DNA from: G963664835 sp965220775
GTDB taxonomy: Bacteria > Chloroflexota > UBA6077 > FW602-bin22 > JBCLEL01
Direction: 5' to 3'
Assembly (NCBI GenBank): GCA_965220775.1
Contig: OZ244845.1
Location: 992,001 to 1,056,000, forward strand
DNA: 64,000 nt
Below, piece after piece: positions 36,625 through 46,379 of the stretch. The translations under genes were made by a program, and so were the position numbers. The notes beneath the pieces were generated by a model. That model did not search any database. It worked only from the letters and a program-made list of their open reading frames with translations, and had not been told where the DNA came from. The stretch's first letter is position 1; each line of letters starts with the position of its first letter.

Positions 36625-38307
36625 TCAGTCGTCTTCGCCGGCTCGTGTCACTCTCGCGCCCGATTCTATCGCCGCTTTGACCAAAGGGTCAGCCATTAGC
36701 TGGTCGTGTGGATTGTTGGCTCGCCTTCGCTCCGAGCCATCTATTTGTACGCATTGGATAGTGATTCTCCGGCCGATAATGTTGCTGATCGCTTCCTCGA
36801 CGGCTCGTCGGTTTTTCTGCTCATCGATCTTGTTGCGATGGAAGTCATATTTGAAGCCAAGCGACATCCGGTCGCCATCGAATCCCTGAGGTGAAGCATC
36901 ACGCAACAGAGCCTTTATCGAGCGATTGTTGGGGCTGTTGAAAGTGTTTATCACTTGAGTCCATTGTTCCTCGCTCAGACCTGCGGCGGCGGCCGCCGGA
37001 TCCGGTTCAGATTCTTGCCGGTCCCCAACCGCCGGTGCTGGCTCCTGGTCCGTGATAGGTCCCGATGGTCGATCTCGCTGCTTGGAAGGCTGCCGCCTGT
37101 CGGATGGATCTCGTGTAGGAGGTCTCACAACGGCCTGCTTGGAGCGAGTCGAGCCGGCAATCACCTCCGCCGGTGGGCCTGAAGTCTCTTCCTTGCCCCC
37201 ATCCAGCGATGTGCGGACGATGTCGGATGCTTCGGCCACGGAGAGTTCGATCCCTAGCGAGGGCCGCAAACCGGGCGAGAATTGCTGCCGGCTGGCAAGC
37301 AGCCTGATTATTCGCAGTAATTTGCCGGAAGTGACCTGTCCCGTTAATCGACGGACTAGCTCCGCCTCTTCCGGCAGGACGTCTAGCACGTTCGTCAGCT
37401 CCGGGTCGATCTGCAGCGCGTGTATTGCCCTTAGGTAAACTACCAGCTCGCGCTGAAGATTGATCGGGTCGAGGCCCTCTTCGATCAGGTGCGAAGTCCG
37501 TGCGGCCGAAGCTCGTAGGTCGCCGGCAAACACAGCTTCGATGACGCCGAGCAATGACTCGGGGTTGGCCGAGCCGGCCAGCGCCAGCGTCACGTCGGCA
37601 GTTATCTTGCCTTCGGTGGCTGATGCGAGCTGGTCGAGCAGGCTCTCAGCGTCGCGAAGACTTCCGCCGGCCGACCGCACTATCGCAGCCAGGCTCGCGT
37701 TGTCAATCGAAATGCCTTCGGTAGTACTTATGAGGCGTAGCTGTTCGAGAATGTCGGTTGACGACACCGGCCTAAAGTCGAAGCGTTGACAGCGGGACAG
37801 AATAGTCTCAGGCATTGCGGAGGGGTGGGTAGTTACCATCACGAAAATAGTGTTTGGTGGTGGCTCTTCGATTGTCTTGAGGAGCGCGTTGAAGGCCGGG
37901 GCCGTGATTTGGTGTGCCTCGTCAAGAATGTAGACTTTCTTCTTTGCGTGAGCAGGTGCGAATGCAACTCGTTCGCGCAACTCGCGAATATCCTCAATTC
38001 CACGGTTCGACGCGGCATCGATTTCTATTACGTCGATCGAGCGGCCTGTCCTGATCTCAATGCACAATTCGCACCGGTCGCAAGGCTCCCCATCTTGAGG
38101 ATCGAGGCAATTGACCGCCTTGGCCAAGATGCGGGCGGTGGACGTCTTGCCGATGCCGCGCGGGCCGCAGAACAGATAGGCATGCGCCAGTCGATCCAGC
38201 CGGACTGCGTTTCTCAGGCTTCGCGTGATGTGACCTTGCCCTATCAACTCACCGAAATTGCGCGACCGCCAGCGACGATACATCGCATCGTTGCCTGTAC
38301 GCCCCAT
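36625..38307 (-). CDS. dnaX: DNA polymerase III subunit gamma/tau
   Basis: A clamp-loader ATPase of about 560 residues. Walker A is GPRGIGKT, four cysteines of the zinc module follow (NCLDPQDGEPCDRCELC), Walker B is VYILDEAHQ, and the sensor region is FVMVTTHPSAMPETILSRCQRFDF. Domain III and a variable Pro/Arg-rich linker (about residues 375-440) lead to a C-terminal domain that resembles a tau polymerase-contact domain. Open frame continues to 38358, but the ATG at 38307 has GGAGA at good spacing and gives a more usual start before MYRRWRSRNF. The start lies about 55 bases after the ribokinase stop, so an rbsK-dnaX-ybaB transcript is likely. I saw no slippery A-run for a shorter gamma form. 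Confidence 0.94.
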   Translation of the reverse strand: MGRTGNDAMYRRWRSRNFGELIGQGHITRSLRNAVRLDRLAHAYLFCGPRGIGKTSTARILAKAVNCLDPQDGEPCDRCELCIEIRTGRSIDVIEIDAASNRGIEDIRELRERVAFAPAHAKKKVYILDEAHQITAPAFNALLKTIEEPPPNTIFVMVTTHPSAMPETILSRCQRFDFRPVSSTDILEQLRLISTTEGISIDNASLAAIVRSAGGSLRDAESLLDQLASATEGKITADVTLALAGSANPESLLGVIEAVFAGDLRASAARTSHLIEEGLDPINLQRELVVYLRAIHALQIDPELTNVLDVLPEEAELVRRLTGQVTSGKLLRIIRLLASRQQFSPGLRPSLGIELSVAEASDIVRTSLDGGKEETSGPPAEVIAGSTRSKQAVVRPPTRDPSDRRQPSKQRDRPSGPITDQEPAPAVGDRQESEPDPAAAAAGLSEEQWTQVINTFNSPNNRSIKALLRDASPQGFDGDRMSLGFKYDFHRNKIDEQKNRRAVEEAISNIIGRRITIQCVQIDGSERRRANNPHDQLMADPLVKAAIESGARVTRAGEDD

Positions 38308-38362
38308 CGATTCTCCGGCAGCGCCGGTGAGCCTAGACTCGTCTGCGATCAAATCCACACTG

Positions 38363-39301
38363 CTAGTCCTTCTCGTGTCGAGAGATCAGATCAGTGACCT
38401 CTTCGAGACGTGGCATCGAAGGCTGGGCGCCCGCTCGAGTAGTGGCAAGAGCGCCGGCCGCGCATGCGAATCGACATGCCTCTGCCAGATCCTGTCCGGC
38501 GGCTAGCGCGACCGCGAGCGCACCGGTGAACGCGTCTCCTGCTCCGGTAGCGTCTATAGCTCCCACCCGATAAGCGGGTATTGGGCCGGTAATGCTGTCG
38601 CATACAGCGTAGGCGCCCTTGTCACCTAGCGTGATAATGGCGTTTCCCGCGCCCATTGATACCAGCTTTTCGCCGGCAGCCCTCGCACTCTCGTTGCCAT
38701 CGACCTCGATTCCTGTAATCCTGTGCGCCTCTGTTGCATTCGGATTGACAAAGTCGGCGAGTTGGATAAGCTCGCGGATCGCCGACTCTTCGGGCGCCGG
38801 CGCCGGATTCAGCAAGGTCAGCCGGCCGGCTCGATGTGCCACCTTCATCGATGCCAACACGGCGGTCACCGGCACCTCGAGCTGTACTATCAGAATATCG
38901 GCCGACGCGATCACGTCACTCGCCGCATCGATGTCTTGGACGGCTAGTGCATCATTTGCCCCGGGCGCCAACGCGATCATGTTCTCGCCGTCCGGGCCGA
39001 CATATATTAGCGCGACCCCAGAAGCTTGCCCGCCGACTATCCGGCACGAGGTAGTGTCGATACCCTCACTCCCAAGGCTAGCAATGCTCCGCCGTCCAAA
39101 CTCATCATCTCCCACGCAACCAAGAAAACTCACTTGTGCGCCAAGACGGGCGGCCGCTATAGCCTGGTTTGCGCCTTTGCCTCCGCCGGCTTGGAAATAG
39201 CGCCCGCCGCCGACTGTCTCGCCCTGCTGGGGTAATCGTCCTAATTGTACGACCATATCGACGTTTGAGCTGCCCACCACGACGACTTTGGCCCTTTTCA
39301 A
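38363..39301 (-). CDS. rbsK: Ribokinase, PfkB family
   Basis: A 312-residue sugar kinase that phosphorylates ribose at O5. Signature parts: NVDMVVQLGRLPQQGET near the start, substrate loop GGGKGANQAIAAARLG, and the C-terminal ATIDATGAGDAFTG-type motif (here GAIDATGAGDAFTG) whose Asp is the catalytic base. Open frame extends 43 codons upstream, but those codons have no kinase similarity; the TTG at 39301 gives the normal family length and has AGGAC just upstream. It lies directly before dnaX, an unusual neighbour for a ribokinase. No ribose transporter or nucleosidase lies nearby, so the exact sugar is inferred from the family. Confidence 0.9.
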   Translation of the reverse strand: MKRAKVVVVGSSNVDMVVQLGRLPQQGETVGGGRYFQAGGGKGANQAIAAARLGAQVSFLGCVGDDEFGRRSIASLGSEGIDTTSCRIVGGQASGVALIYVGPDGENMIALAPGANDALAVQDIDAASDVIASADILIVQLEVPVTAVLASMKVAHRAGRLTLLNPAPAPEESAIRELIQLADFVNPNATEAHRITGIEVDGNESARAAGEKLVSMGAGNAIITLGDKGAYAVCDSITGPIPAYRVGAIDATGAGDAFTGALAVALAAGQDLAEACRFACAAGALATTRAGAQPSMPRLEEVTDLISRHEKD

Positions 39302-39959
39302 AGTCCTATTGCATCCATGTGAATCTCCCGGGCGATTTCTAGGACCGGCTCGCGGCGCCAATGAGTGCCGCTTTAGCTTTGCCGTCCGCCGCCCCCCACC
39401 ATTTTCGTCTCCCCAATGCGGCCTTCGCAAGGCGATGGGCGATTGGTACGAAAATCAATTCCGGCGCCGGCAGGCGACACCAACCACCGTCGCCCAAACA
39501 ACGACAGCCCAGGGTCGCAAGAGAGAAATGTAGCGCTGGGGCTTGTCCCCAGCTAGGGGCGGGGTGCGTGGCACAGACGACACCTGACCCTTCCATCAAC
39601 CAACGCACCCAATTTTCATACACTGGTGTGCCGGCGGAAGCCGGAATGAGCGATTGGTAGGAAAATGAATGGATCCCGGCACCGGCCGGCGACACCAACC
39701 ACCGTCGCCCTGGCGCCGGCAGCCGGGAGTCGAAACAGAGACCCGTAGCGCTGGGGCTTGTCCCCAGCCAAGGACGTTCGGCCAGCCCGAATGGTCTTTC
39801 TCCTCGCCATTGATCGGAAAGGATTGGGGTGAGGGTGAACAAGCTCCGGCACGGACCGGCGGCGCCAATTACCGTCACCCCTGTTGTACCGGCCGGCATC
39901 CGGCCGAATCTAGCAGAGATATCGAAGGCACACGATGATGCTGATCTGAGATTGAGGAT
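39302..39959. repeat. Intergenic stretch with palindromic repeats
   Basis: No gene is supported. Two copies of the CTGGGGCTTGTCCCCAG hairpin family lie at 39531-39553 and 39746-39768. A degenerate copy of the GGTGTGCCGGC...GCCGGAATGAGCGATTG module lies near 39624-39660, and a block related to the CCATTTTC...GCGGCCTTCGCAAGG module near 39398-39445. These are diverged members of the repeat set that dominates 45.4-54.9 kb. Confidence 0.75.
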
Positions 39960-40036
<77 letters not shown>

Positions 40037-40306
40037 TATTTCATTCGATTATAGGAGCGGCGAAAGTTCAGCGTCAAGACCGCTACTCCACCCCGGCCGC
40101 GGATTCGTCCGGAGCCGCCGCGAACCCGTATCGGAAATATCTACTTCATTCCCAGGATTTGGTTCGCTGACATCGCCGTTTCATATGATATCGTTAGAAA
40201 GCGCTGCCATTAGTTGGTCAAGCCGCGTAGTCTAGACGTGGATGCCGCATATGCCCGGCACCGCACGCGTATCGCTTGGATGCTTTTCGAGAGAGGAGCC
40301 GCACGG

Positions 40307-41188
40307 ATGTCGGATAATTTACCCAGAGCCGTTCTTGGACGCACTAACCTCAACGTGACTCGCCTAGGTTGGGGAGCCGCCGACCGCCGTGTCTGGAATG
40401 AGGATCTGGCCGAGTCTATATGCAACTCGGTCTTGGACGCGGGGATCAACTATGTGGATACGGCCAACGACTACGGAAGGAGCGAGGAGTTCATAGGCAA
40501 GCTCATTTCGCATAGACGGGATGAATTCTACTTGGCCAGCAAGTGCGGCTGTGTGCCGGGTGGCGGTAGTCACGTTTGGACGGAAGAAAACGCATTCCGT
40601 GGTCTCCACGAAAGCCTCAGTCTCCTCAGGACTGATTATCTCGACCTGATGCAACTCCATAATCCAACGGTGAATGAATGTGAGCGTGGCCGGCTCGTCG
40701 AAGCCCTCAACGAGATGCGCGATCAAGGCAAGGTGAGGTGGATAGGCATTTCAACGACTCTCCCTCATTTGCCGACCTTCCTCGAATGGGGCGTGTTCGA
40801 TACGTTTCAGATTCCCTATTCGGCCCTTGAACGCCAACACGAAGAATGGATAGCCCGGGTATCCGAGGCCGGCATCGGAACCGTTATCAGGGGTGGGGTT
40901 GCCCTCGGCGAGCCTGGCCAAGGCTTGGGAATCCCCGAGCGATGGAGAGGTTTCAGTGGGGCGAACCTCGAAGACCTTCAAGAAGCCGATGAGAGCCGCA
41001 CCGCGTTCATGCTGCGCTTTACTCTCACCCATCCTGGCATCGACACGATTATCGTCGGTACACAGAATCCTGCGCACCTGAGGGAAAACGTAGTTGCGGT
41101 GAATCAAGGCCCTTTACCGGCAGACGTTTACGAGGAAGCGAAGCGCAGGCTCAGTGCCGCCGGACTCCTACCGGCCGCCGCACAATAG
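40307..41188 (+). CDS. Aldo/keto reductase
   Basis: A 293-residue NAD(P)H-dependent oxidoreductase of the aldo/keto reductase barrel family. The catalytic tetrad is complete: Asp51 and Tyr56 (NYVDTANDYGRSE), Lys79 (LASKCG) and His118 (MQLHNP). Near the C-terminus, IDTIIVGTQNPAHLRENV is the usual cofactor-phosphate region. Open frame extends 31 codons upstream, but the ATG at 40307 follows GAGAGGAG at eight bases and begins the normal family N-terminus (LGRTNLNVTRLGWG). It stands alone after tRNA-Pro. The substrate is unknown. Confidence 0.9.
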   Translation: MSDNLPRAVLGRTNLNVTRLGWGAADRRVWNEDLAESICNSVLDAGINYVDTANDYGRSEEFIGKLISHRRDEFYLASKCGCVPGGGSHVWTEENAFRGLHESLSLLRTDYLDLMQLHNPTVNECERGRLVEALNEMRDQGKVRWIGISTTLPHLPTFLEWGVFDTFQIPYSALERQHEEWIARVSEAGIGTVIRGGVALGEPGQGLGIPERWRGFSGANLEDLQEADESRTAFMLRFTLTHPGIDTIIVGTQNPAHLRENVVAVNQGPLPADVYEEAKRRLSAAGLLPAAAQ

Positions 41189-41247
41189 CCGGCCGGCTAC
41201 GCTCCTGCGCTCCCCCCTGATTACGCCAACTGGTAGTTGTTGATTCG

Positions 41248-42447
41248 ATGGGACCCGGCTTGCTTCGCCTAGCAACTATGACTGTAGCAATGGCGACTGC
41301 GGCAATCGCCTTGGGGTTGACAACCTACTATTTGTTGGAGCCTTCACCCTATCGAAGAGTTGCGTCGATTGACCCGGCTGTGTCGCCGGCTGATCTGCTC
41401 AGTCAGCTGAAAACGAATCGAATGGTCCCCGGCAGATACGGCCCCTTTAACATCGTAGGTTCGAATACCGTTCAGCGAGTTGATGTTGACAGCGGAGTCG
41501 TGGAGTCGATCGCCAAGAGCGAACTCGTAACTAGGTTATTCGTTCACTCACGAACCGCCTATAGCAGCTCGCCAGTCATCGTGCCTCTCGCTATCGAGCT
41601 TCGAAAGTTTCCTGATCCGATGCAGGCCCGGCTCGCACTCCTTGGGATGATGCTTGAAGGTGAGCGCCTCGGCAGCATTTCAAACCCGATCAGGGGACAC
41701 ATGTACACGTCCAACGGTCCCCCTGAGATCTATCGCTGGGTGGACGGTGTTTGGCTGGGCAAGCTTGAAGCCTATGACAGGGGCTTCATGTCTCTATTGT
41801 TGAGTTGGGTGCCGTACGTCGATATCGAGGGCGATCCCGCCAAACTCGAGTCCAATCCCACCTTGGGGCCTGGCCAGCTATTTTTGCTGCCGGCCCTATT
41901 CCTGGTAGCCGCCGCCGGCGTTTGGCCGCTCGCTGCCTCCCGCGCATCGAAGATCCGACCCCGCCAGAACCTACAAGCACTTTCTGTCGATGAGCTCATT
42001 GCGAACCTTGAGGCTCTCAATGGGCAGGACAGAAGTTGGAGAGTGACCCGGTCTGGAACCACAGATTTTCTCGCCGAATGGAAAGTCATCGATAAGAGCT
42101 GGCAGGGTCTGTTCGGGCGTGCCGGCCTATCCAGAGCGAAGTCGCTCCGGTTGCGACTGCAAACCTCGTCCGCAACCGTCAAAGTTGTTGAGCAGCGATA
42201 CGTGGTCGCTATTGAGGGGAAATGGAGTGGCGACGCAGTCGTATCGATACATCGTCGTCGATCGTTCTCCTTGGACCTGGTTAAATGGCCGAGATTGCCG
42301 GCCGGCTCCGCCTCTCCATCGACCCAGATTGATTCGGAAGGACGTTCCGGCGGTTACGATGTTTCGATGATAAAACGCACCGTTGCCGATACCGTTCTGA
42401 GGGCCGGCTGGAGCTACCAACCCGCGATGCTGATGCGTTGGAGTTAG
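41248..42447 (+). CDS. Membrane protein of unknown function
   Basis: A 399-residue protein that I do not recognise. It has a membrane helix near the N-terminus (about 8-28), an external domain of about 170 residues, a second helix (about 210-230: LFLLPALFLVAAAGVWPLAA) and a C-terminal cytoplasmic domain of about 165 residues. The last part contains ALSVDELIANLEALNGQDRSWRVT and several amphipathic strands. Such a layout fits a small sensor or scaffold, but no enzyme motif is visible. It lies between the reductase and a repeat-bearing gap and seems monocistronic. The start is uncertain within the first 15 codons. Confidence 0.6.
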   Translation: MGPGLLRLATMTVAMATAAIALGLTTYYLLEPSPYRRVASIDPAVSPADLLSQLKTNRMVPGRYGPFNIVGSNTVQRVDVDSGVVESIAKSELVTRLFVHSRTAYSSSPVIVPLAIELRKFPDPMQARLALLGMMLEGERLGSISNPIRGHMYTSNGPPEIYRWVDGVWLGKLEAYDRGFMSLLLSWVPYVDIEGDPAKLESNPTLGPGQLFLLPALFLVAAAGVWPLAASRASKIRPRQNLQALSVDELIANLEALNGQDRSWRVTRSGTTDFLAEWKVIDKSWQGLFGRAGLSRAKSLRLRLQTSSATVKVVEQRYVVAIEGKWSGDAVVSIHRRRSFSLDLVKWPRLPAGSASPSTQIDSEGRSGGYDVSMIKRTVADTVLRAGWSYQPAMLMRWS

Positions 42448-42840
42448 ATAGCTCGTAACGCTGTCCTAGGCCGTGTTGACATAGGTACGCGAATAGGCGC
42501 ACCAATCAACCTCGAAGGCCCCTCCCCACACCCTAACCCTGTCGACCCGTGAATTCACAATCGATAGCGAAGGGTTAAAATGTAGCGCCGGGGCTTGTCT
42601 CCAGCAAGGGGGGCGGTGGGCAGCAAGGCCTGGTTTTAGGGACCGGCGTCCGGCCGATTTCATCTTCCTTACAAATCGTTCGCGAGGCCATCGGTGATTC
42701 CCGCGATCGAAAGCATGCCACGTACCCCGGTACGGTGCCGGGCATCCGAGGGCATCGAGAGGCAATACTGCCACGCAACGAACGCCAACAGAACCTAGCC
42801 CGAGTCGCGCTCCAGGCCGGCTCTTCCCAACACCACGCGC
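42448..42840. repeat. Intergenic gap with one hairpin repeat
   Basis: No gene is supported. A diverged copy of the GGGGCTTGTCTCC hairpin family is present at 42583-42605, and fragments of the same repeat set surround it, including GCATGCCACGTACCCCGGTACGG near 42713-42735. The genes on both sides converge here. Confidence 0.65.
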
Positions 42841-44142
42841 CTAGATGATCCCCTCCAACTGCCGGATATTCTCGGTCGAGAAATCCCGCTGCCAAATCCA
42901 AAGGTAGTAGCCGTTGAAGCCATTCTCCTCGACGGCGTTCACCTTTTGGCGCAACGACTCCAGGTCGCGGTTGTGCAGCCAGATCCAGGGATACATATCT
43001 ATCTTGCCCTTCAGCCGGCCGAGATGCTTCATCTGGCGATCGATGATCGTACGATCGAACGTGTTCGAGTAGCGAAGTGCGTCAGACGGAGGATCCAGCG
43101 CCTCGTACTCGGCCGGCCCCTCGCCTAAGTCGAGCAGCTCACGTCCGGCCGCTCTCAAATCGTCCACCGTCCCCAATCCGCCGGCCGCGGCCAGCTCGCC
43201 CGCGACCTCCGGCACGATTCCTCCAGGCACATAATCGGGAAACTTCGGAGCCGCCCAATCGAATAGCTGGTACAATTCGTTATAGTCCGTCCCCACAAGC
43301 TCCGACGCCGATGGCAGGAAGAACTCCAATCCTATCTTGAGATCGGGATTGAACTTACCAGCGCTCTCCCGGGCCGCGTCGACAACAGTCCAAACAAAGT
43401 CCGACATGGACTTCATCCGAAAGTTCAACCATTCGGCGACGCTCGGATGCTCGATGAGGAACTTGAGCACCGCATTCGCCTCGCTTTCGTGGCTCGCGCC
43501 GGCTCTTCCCCTTCGTCCCGACAGCACCGCGTCGTGGAAAACACCGACCTCATACTTCACCCGGCTGAAGGCGATTCCCTGTTCTTCGGCCTGATCCCGG
43601 CAATGGTCGCAAAAGCAGACGAATAGCTCCGATAAACTCGATCGAGGCCGGAAGGCGTACTCAACGTGATTTATCCCCAGCATGTCGGCGACGGTCCACG
43701 ACTCGACCGCGCCCCGAGCGAAGGCGGTGCCGTACTGGATCGTTCGCGGGTTGTTTGGACAACTCCAGATCAGTCCATCGTTGCTCTCCGAGTCCGGCCT
43801 CGCATCCTTCACCGTCGTGCATCCCAGGCCGGCCAGGTCCAACGAGAACCCCAGGTTCGGACAGAGGTGGCACACGATCTTGAACCCATATGACTTCGCC
43901 AGCTCGGCAAAGCTGTTCATCAGGTCGAAGCCTTCCTGAGTATTCTCGACGCCGAGGCCCTCGAATCCCTTTAGTGATGGAAGTATCAGCGGCACGCCGG
44001 ACCGCGCGCCGGTCCACTTCACCGCGAAACAGGTGAACAGCAGCAGGGTGTTCAAGCCAGTCCAGCGGGCGAGATCGTTCAAAACTCGTTCCGGCTCTTC
44101 CTGGGCAACCGGCCAATCCATGAACACTGCTTTTGTCTTCAT
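42841..44142 (-). CDS. Glycosidase-like TIM-barrel protein
   Basis: A protein of about 433 residues that reads like an uncharacterised glycoside-hydrolase-like barrel. It has alternating strand/helix order with FMDWPVAQEEPERVL, NTLLLFTCFAVKW, YGFKIVCHLCPNLGFS, MLGINHVEYAFRP and a CFCDHCRDQAEEQG cysteine cluster as in GHL-type families; aromatic end segments (YPWIWLHNRDL, YYLWIWQRDFS) follow. Acidic residues at strand ends could be catalytic, but I cannot assign them. The ATG at 44142 is chosen because GAGGAGG stands eight bases before it; a GTG three codons earlier is possible. No signal peptide is seen, so it acts inside the cell if active. Confidence 0.65.
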   Translation of the reverse strand: MKTKAVFMDWPVAQEEPERVLNDLARWTGLNTLLLFTCFAVKWTGARSGVPLILPSLKGFEGLGVENTQEGFDLMNSFAELAKSYGFKIVCHLCPNLGFSLDLAGLGCTTVKDARPDSESNDGLIWSCPNNPRTIQYGTAFARGAVESWTVADMLGINHVEYAFRPRSSLSELFVCFCDHCRDQAEEQGIAFSRVKYEVGVFHDAVLSGRRGRAGASHESEANAVLKFLIEHPSVAEWLNFRMKSMSDFVWTVVDAARESAGKFNPDLKIGLEFFLPSASELVGTDYNELYQLFDWAAPKFPDYVPGGIVPEVAGELAAAGGLGTVDDLRAAGRELLDLGEGPAEYEALDPPSDALRYSNTFDRTIIDRQMKHLGRLKGKIDMYPWIWLHNRDLESLRQKVNAVEENGFNGYYLWIWQRDFSTENIRQLEGII

Positions 44143-44299
44143 TCGGGCCACCTCCTCGGATGCGCCGTCCGGCGCTTCATCGCCGGCATTGATTCACGTG
44201 ATAGGATTTCTGCGATCAGTGGCATGTTACTAAACTAGGCAAACTATGCCAGGCAAACTGACGCCACCTGTAAATGCGCGAGAATACGGTATCCGAGCG

Positions 44300-45424
44300 A
44301 TGAAGACACTTAGCTCAAGACTCAAACCGGCGACCGGGCGCCTCCTAGCGGCGCTGGTCGCCGCCATGCTCATAGCAGTTGCGTCCGGTTCCATTATCGG
44401 CTGCGGACTCGTCGAAATGGCCACCGGCGGCCCGACTGAGTCCGGCGCCAAGAAAGCCAAAGCAACCGCGCTCGCGGCCGACGCCGAGGCAACCATAACA
44501 GCAAGCAACAAGCTGATCGAGGAGGAGCCGGCCAACGTAGATGCCCTCCTCCGGCGGGGCAACGCGCGTCTGCGCTTGGATCGGCTCGAGGAAGCGCTCG
44601 CCGACTACGAACTGGCCATCGCCCAAGATCCCAGGTACGCGCCGGCTTATAACAATAGGGGCGTCGTCTACTCGCGCATGGGCCAGCCGGCCGAAGCCGC
44701 CTCCGACTACGAGCGAGCGGTCGATCTCGACCCCAACCTCGCGATACCCTTCTACAACCGGGCGGTTGACTTGGACAACGCCGTTAGCTTGAAGTTGGCG
44801 ATTTCCGCTTACACCATCGCCATCAAGCGAGATCCCAGCCTGTTGTCGGCCTACAACAACCGGGGCGCGATGTACATAGACCAGGGACGCCTGAACCACG
44901 CGCTCGACGATCTGAACCGTGCGATCGAGTCCGACCCGAGCTTTGCCCGCGCCTATAACAATCGCGGCGCCATATACCTACGTCAGGGCAAGCTCGACCA
45001 GGCCGTCAACGCGTTCGAGCAAGCGATCGAGCTTGACTCCACTCTATCGATCGCCCACCGGAACCTCGGACTTGTCTACCGTGACATGGAAGACTTCCAA
45101 AAGGCCATCGACAGCCTGGACGTCGCCGTCGAAGTCGATCCCGAGCTTGCCGAAGCTTTCCTGGACAGGGGAATCGCATACGAGGAGCTCGGCAAGGACG
45201 ATCTCGCGATCGCGGACTACAGCCGGGCTATCGAGCTAAACCCCAGATATTCGCGGGCATATTATCGTCGGGCGCTGCTCTACCGGCGTCACGATAACTG
45301 GGCCGGCGCGAACGCCGACTACGAGCGGGCATTCGACTTGAATCGCCGGCTTGGCGTCATCGGAGAGCCTATCGAGGCCGCAACCGTAGCTCGCGATTCA
45401 TGGATCTTGATCGAAAGCGAGTGA
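44300..45424 (+). CDS. TPR-repeat lipoprotein
   Basis: A 374-residue protein with a basic start and hydrophobic signal (LLAALVAAMLIAVASG) followed by the lipobox SIIGC, so Cys35 is likely lipidated. About eight tetratricopeptide repeats follow from residue 75 on, in the 34-residue form with YNNRGAMYIDQGRLNHALDDLNRAIESDP. One repeat (FYNRAVDLDNAVSLKLAIS) is irregular. TPR proteins act as protein-binding scaffolds at the membrane surface. The ATG at 44300 is taken because the signal starts there; an in-frame ATG at 44246 adds 18 residues that do not suit a signal peptide. Partners are unknown. Confidence 0.85.
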   Translation: MKTLSSRLKPATGRLLAALVAAMLIAVASGSIIGCGLVEMATGGPTESGAKKAKATALAADAEATITASNKLIEEEPANVDALLRRGNARLRLDRLEEALADYELAIAQDPRYAPAYNNRGVVYSRMGQPAEAASDYERAVDLDPNLAIPFYNRAVDLDNAVSLKLAISAYTIAIKRDPSLLSAYNNRGAMYIDQGRLNHALDDLNRAIESDPSFARAYNNRGAIYLRQGKLDQAVNAFEQAIELDSTLSIAHRNLGLVYRDMEDFQKAIDSLDVAVEVDPELAEAFLDRGIAYEELGKDDLAIADYSRAIELNPRYSRAYYRRALLYRRHDNWAGANADYERAFDLNRRLGVIGEPIEAATVARDSWILIESE

Positions 45425-46379
45425 GCATCCTGCCCCCGTAATTCCCGCCGCCCAACTCGTCATCGCTATGAAAATGCGCTTAAATGGCTTTCGAGCGCGC
45501 CGTTGAACCCCTCCATTCCGCGTTCTCGTCATTCCGGCCTCTCCATTCGTCATTCGTACGAAAGCATGTCCCGGACTCCGATCCGGGATGTGCCCTCCAA
45601 TCAACCTCGATGCCGGCTCTCCACCGGCGAAACGTACCGAATTGTAGACTGATGGCCGTTGGCGGAATGAGAAAATGTAGCGCGGTCGAAGACTTCGCGA
45701 GGCGAGGGGCTTGTCCCCCGCTGGGGTCGGGGTGGGGCGTGGCAGAATCCGCCGTGCCAATTCGCTGTACCAAACCACAACTCCGGCTTTTCCTACTTTG
45801 GTGTGCCGGCGCCAGCCGGCATGAGCGATTGCTATGAAAGCACGTCCCGGACTCCGATCCGGGATGGATGGTTCCCGTCACGACCGTTGGTCTCGTCACG
45901 CCGGCGTCCGTTGGAATCCCCTCGCACTCGTCAGTCCGGCCCCCCACTTCGTCATTCCGGCGAAGGCCGGAATCCAGAGGGGCGGGGTGGCACCAATGAC
46001 ACCCAAAGACCTCCAACGACCAGGCGTCATTTTCCTACTTTGGTGTGCCGGCGCCAACCGGCATGAGCGATTGCTATGAAAGCACGTCCTGGACTCCGAT
46101 CCGGGATAGACTGCTCCAGCAGCCTCTCGTTGGTAATTCCGGCCCCTCGATTCGTCATTCCGGCGATCGAAAGCATGCCCCGTACCCCGATACGGGGCCG
46201 GAATCCAGAGGGGTGGAGAGAGGGGAGTGTAGCGCGGGGGCTTGTCCCCCGCCTAGGGCGCGCCGCTAGTTCACCCGCGTTGCACCACCCGGCGCTGTCC
46301 CATTTTCATCCTCTTGTGCGGCCCTCGCAGGACCACGGTGATTCCCGCCACCCAACTCGTCATTCGTACGAAAATGACG
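45425..46379. repeat. Repeat-rich region without genes
   Basis: About 955 bases hold no supported gene. Members of the palindromic set recur: CCCGGACTCCGATCCGGG hairpins near 45568-45592, 45844-45866 and 46087-46109; a CCGGCGAAGGCCGG hairpin near 45957-45970; CTTGTCCCCC hairpins at 45678-45722 (with an inserted CGAAGACTTCG palindrome) and 46230-46252; and GCCGGCATGAGCGATTGCTATG modules near 45817 and 46059. This is the left flank of the IS110-family element. Confidence 0.8.
46025..46350 (+). repeat. Long composite repeat, copy A (diverged)
   Basis: Same module order as copies at 47790-48071 and 54440-54775: a TTGGTGTGCCGGC block, GCGATTGCTATGAAA, a CATTCCGGCGATCG hairpin block with nested CCCCGTACCCCGATACGGGG, the CTTGTCCCCC hairpin, and a CCATTTTCATCCTCTT block. 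It is the most diverged of the three, and all three run in the same direction. Confidence 0.75.

Noticed and set aside
45480..46269. Several open frames of 70-180 codons in the repeat region
   Set aside because: They translate palindromic repeats, recur with the repeats in different frames, and lack start signals.
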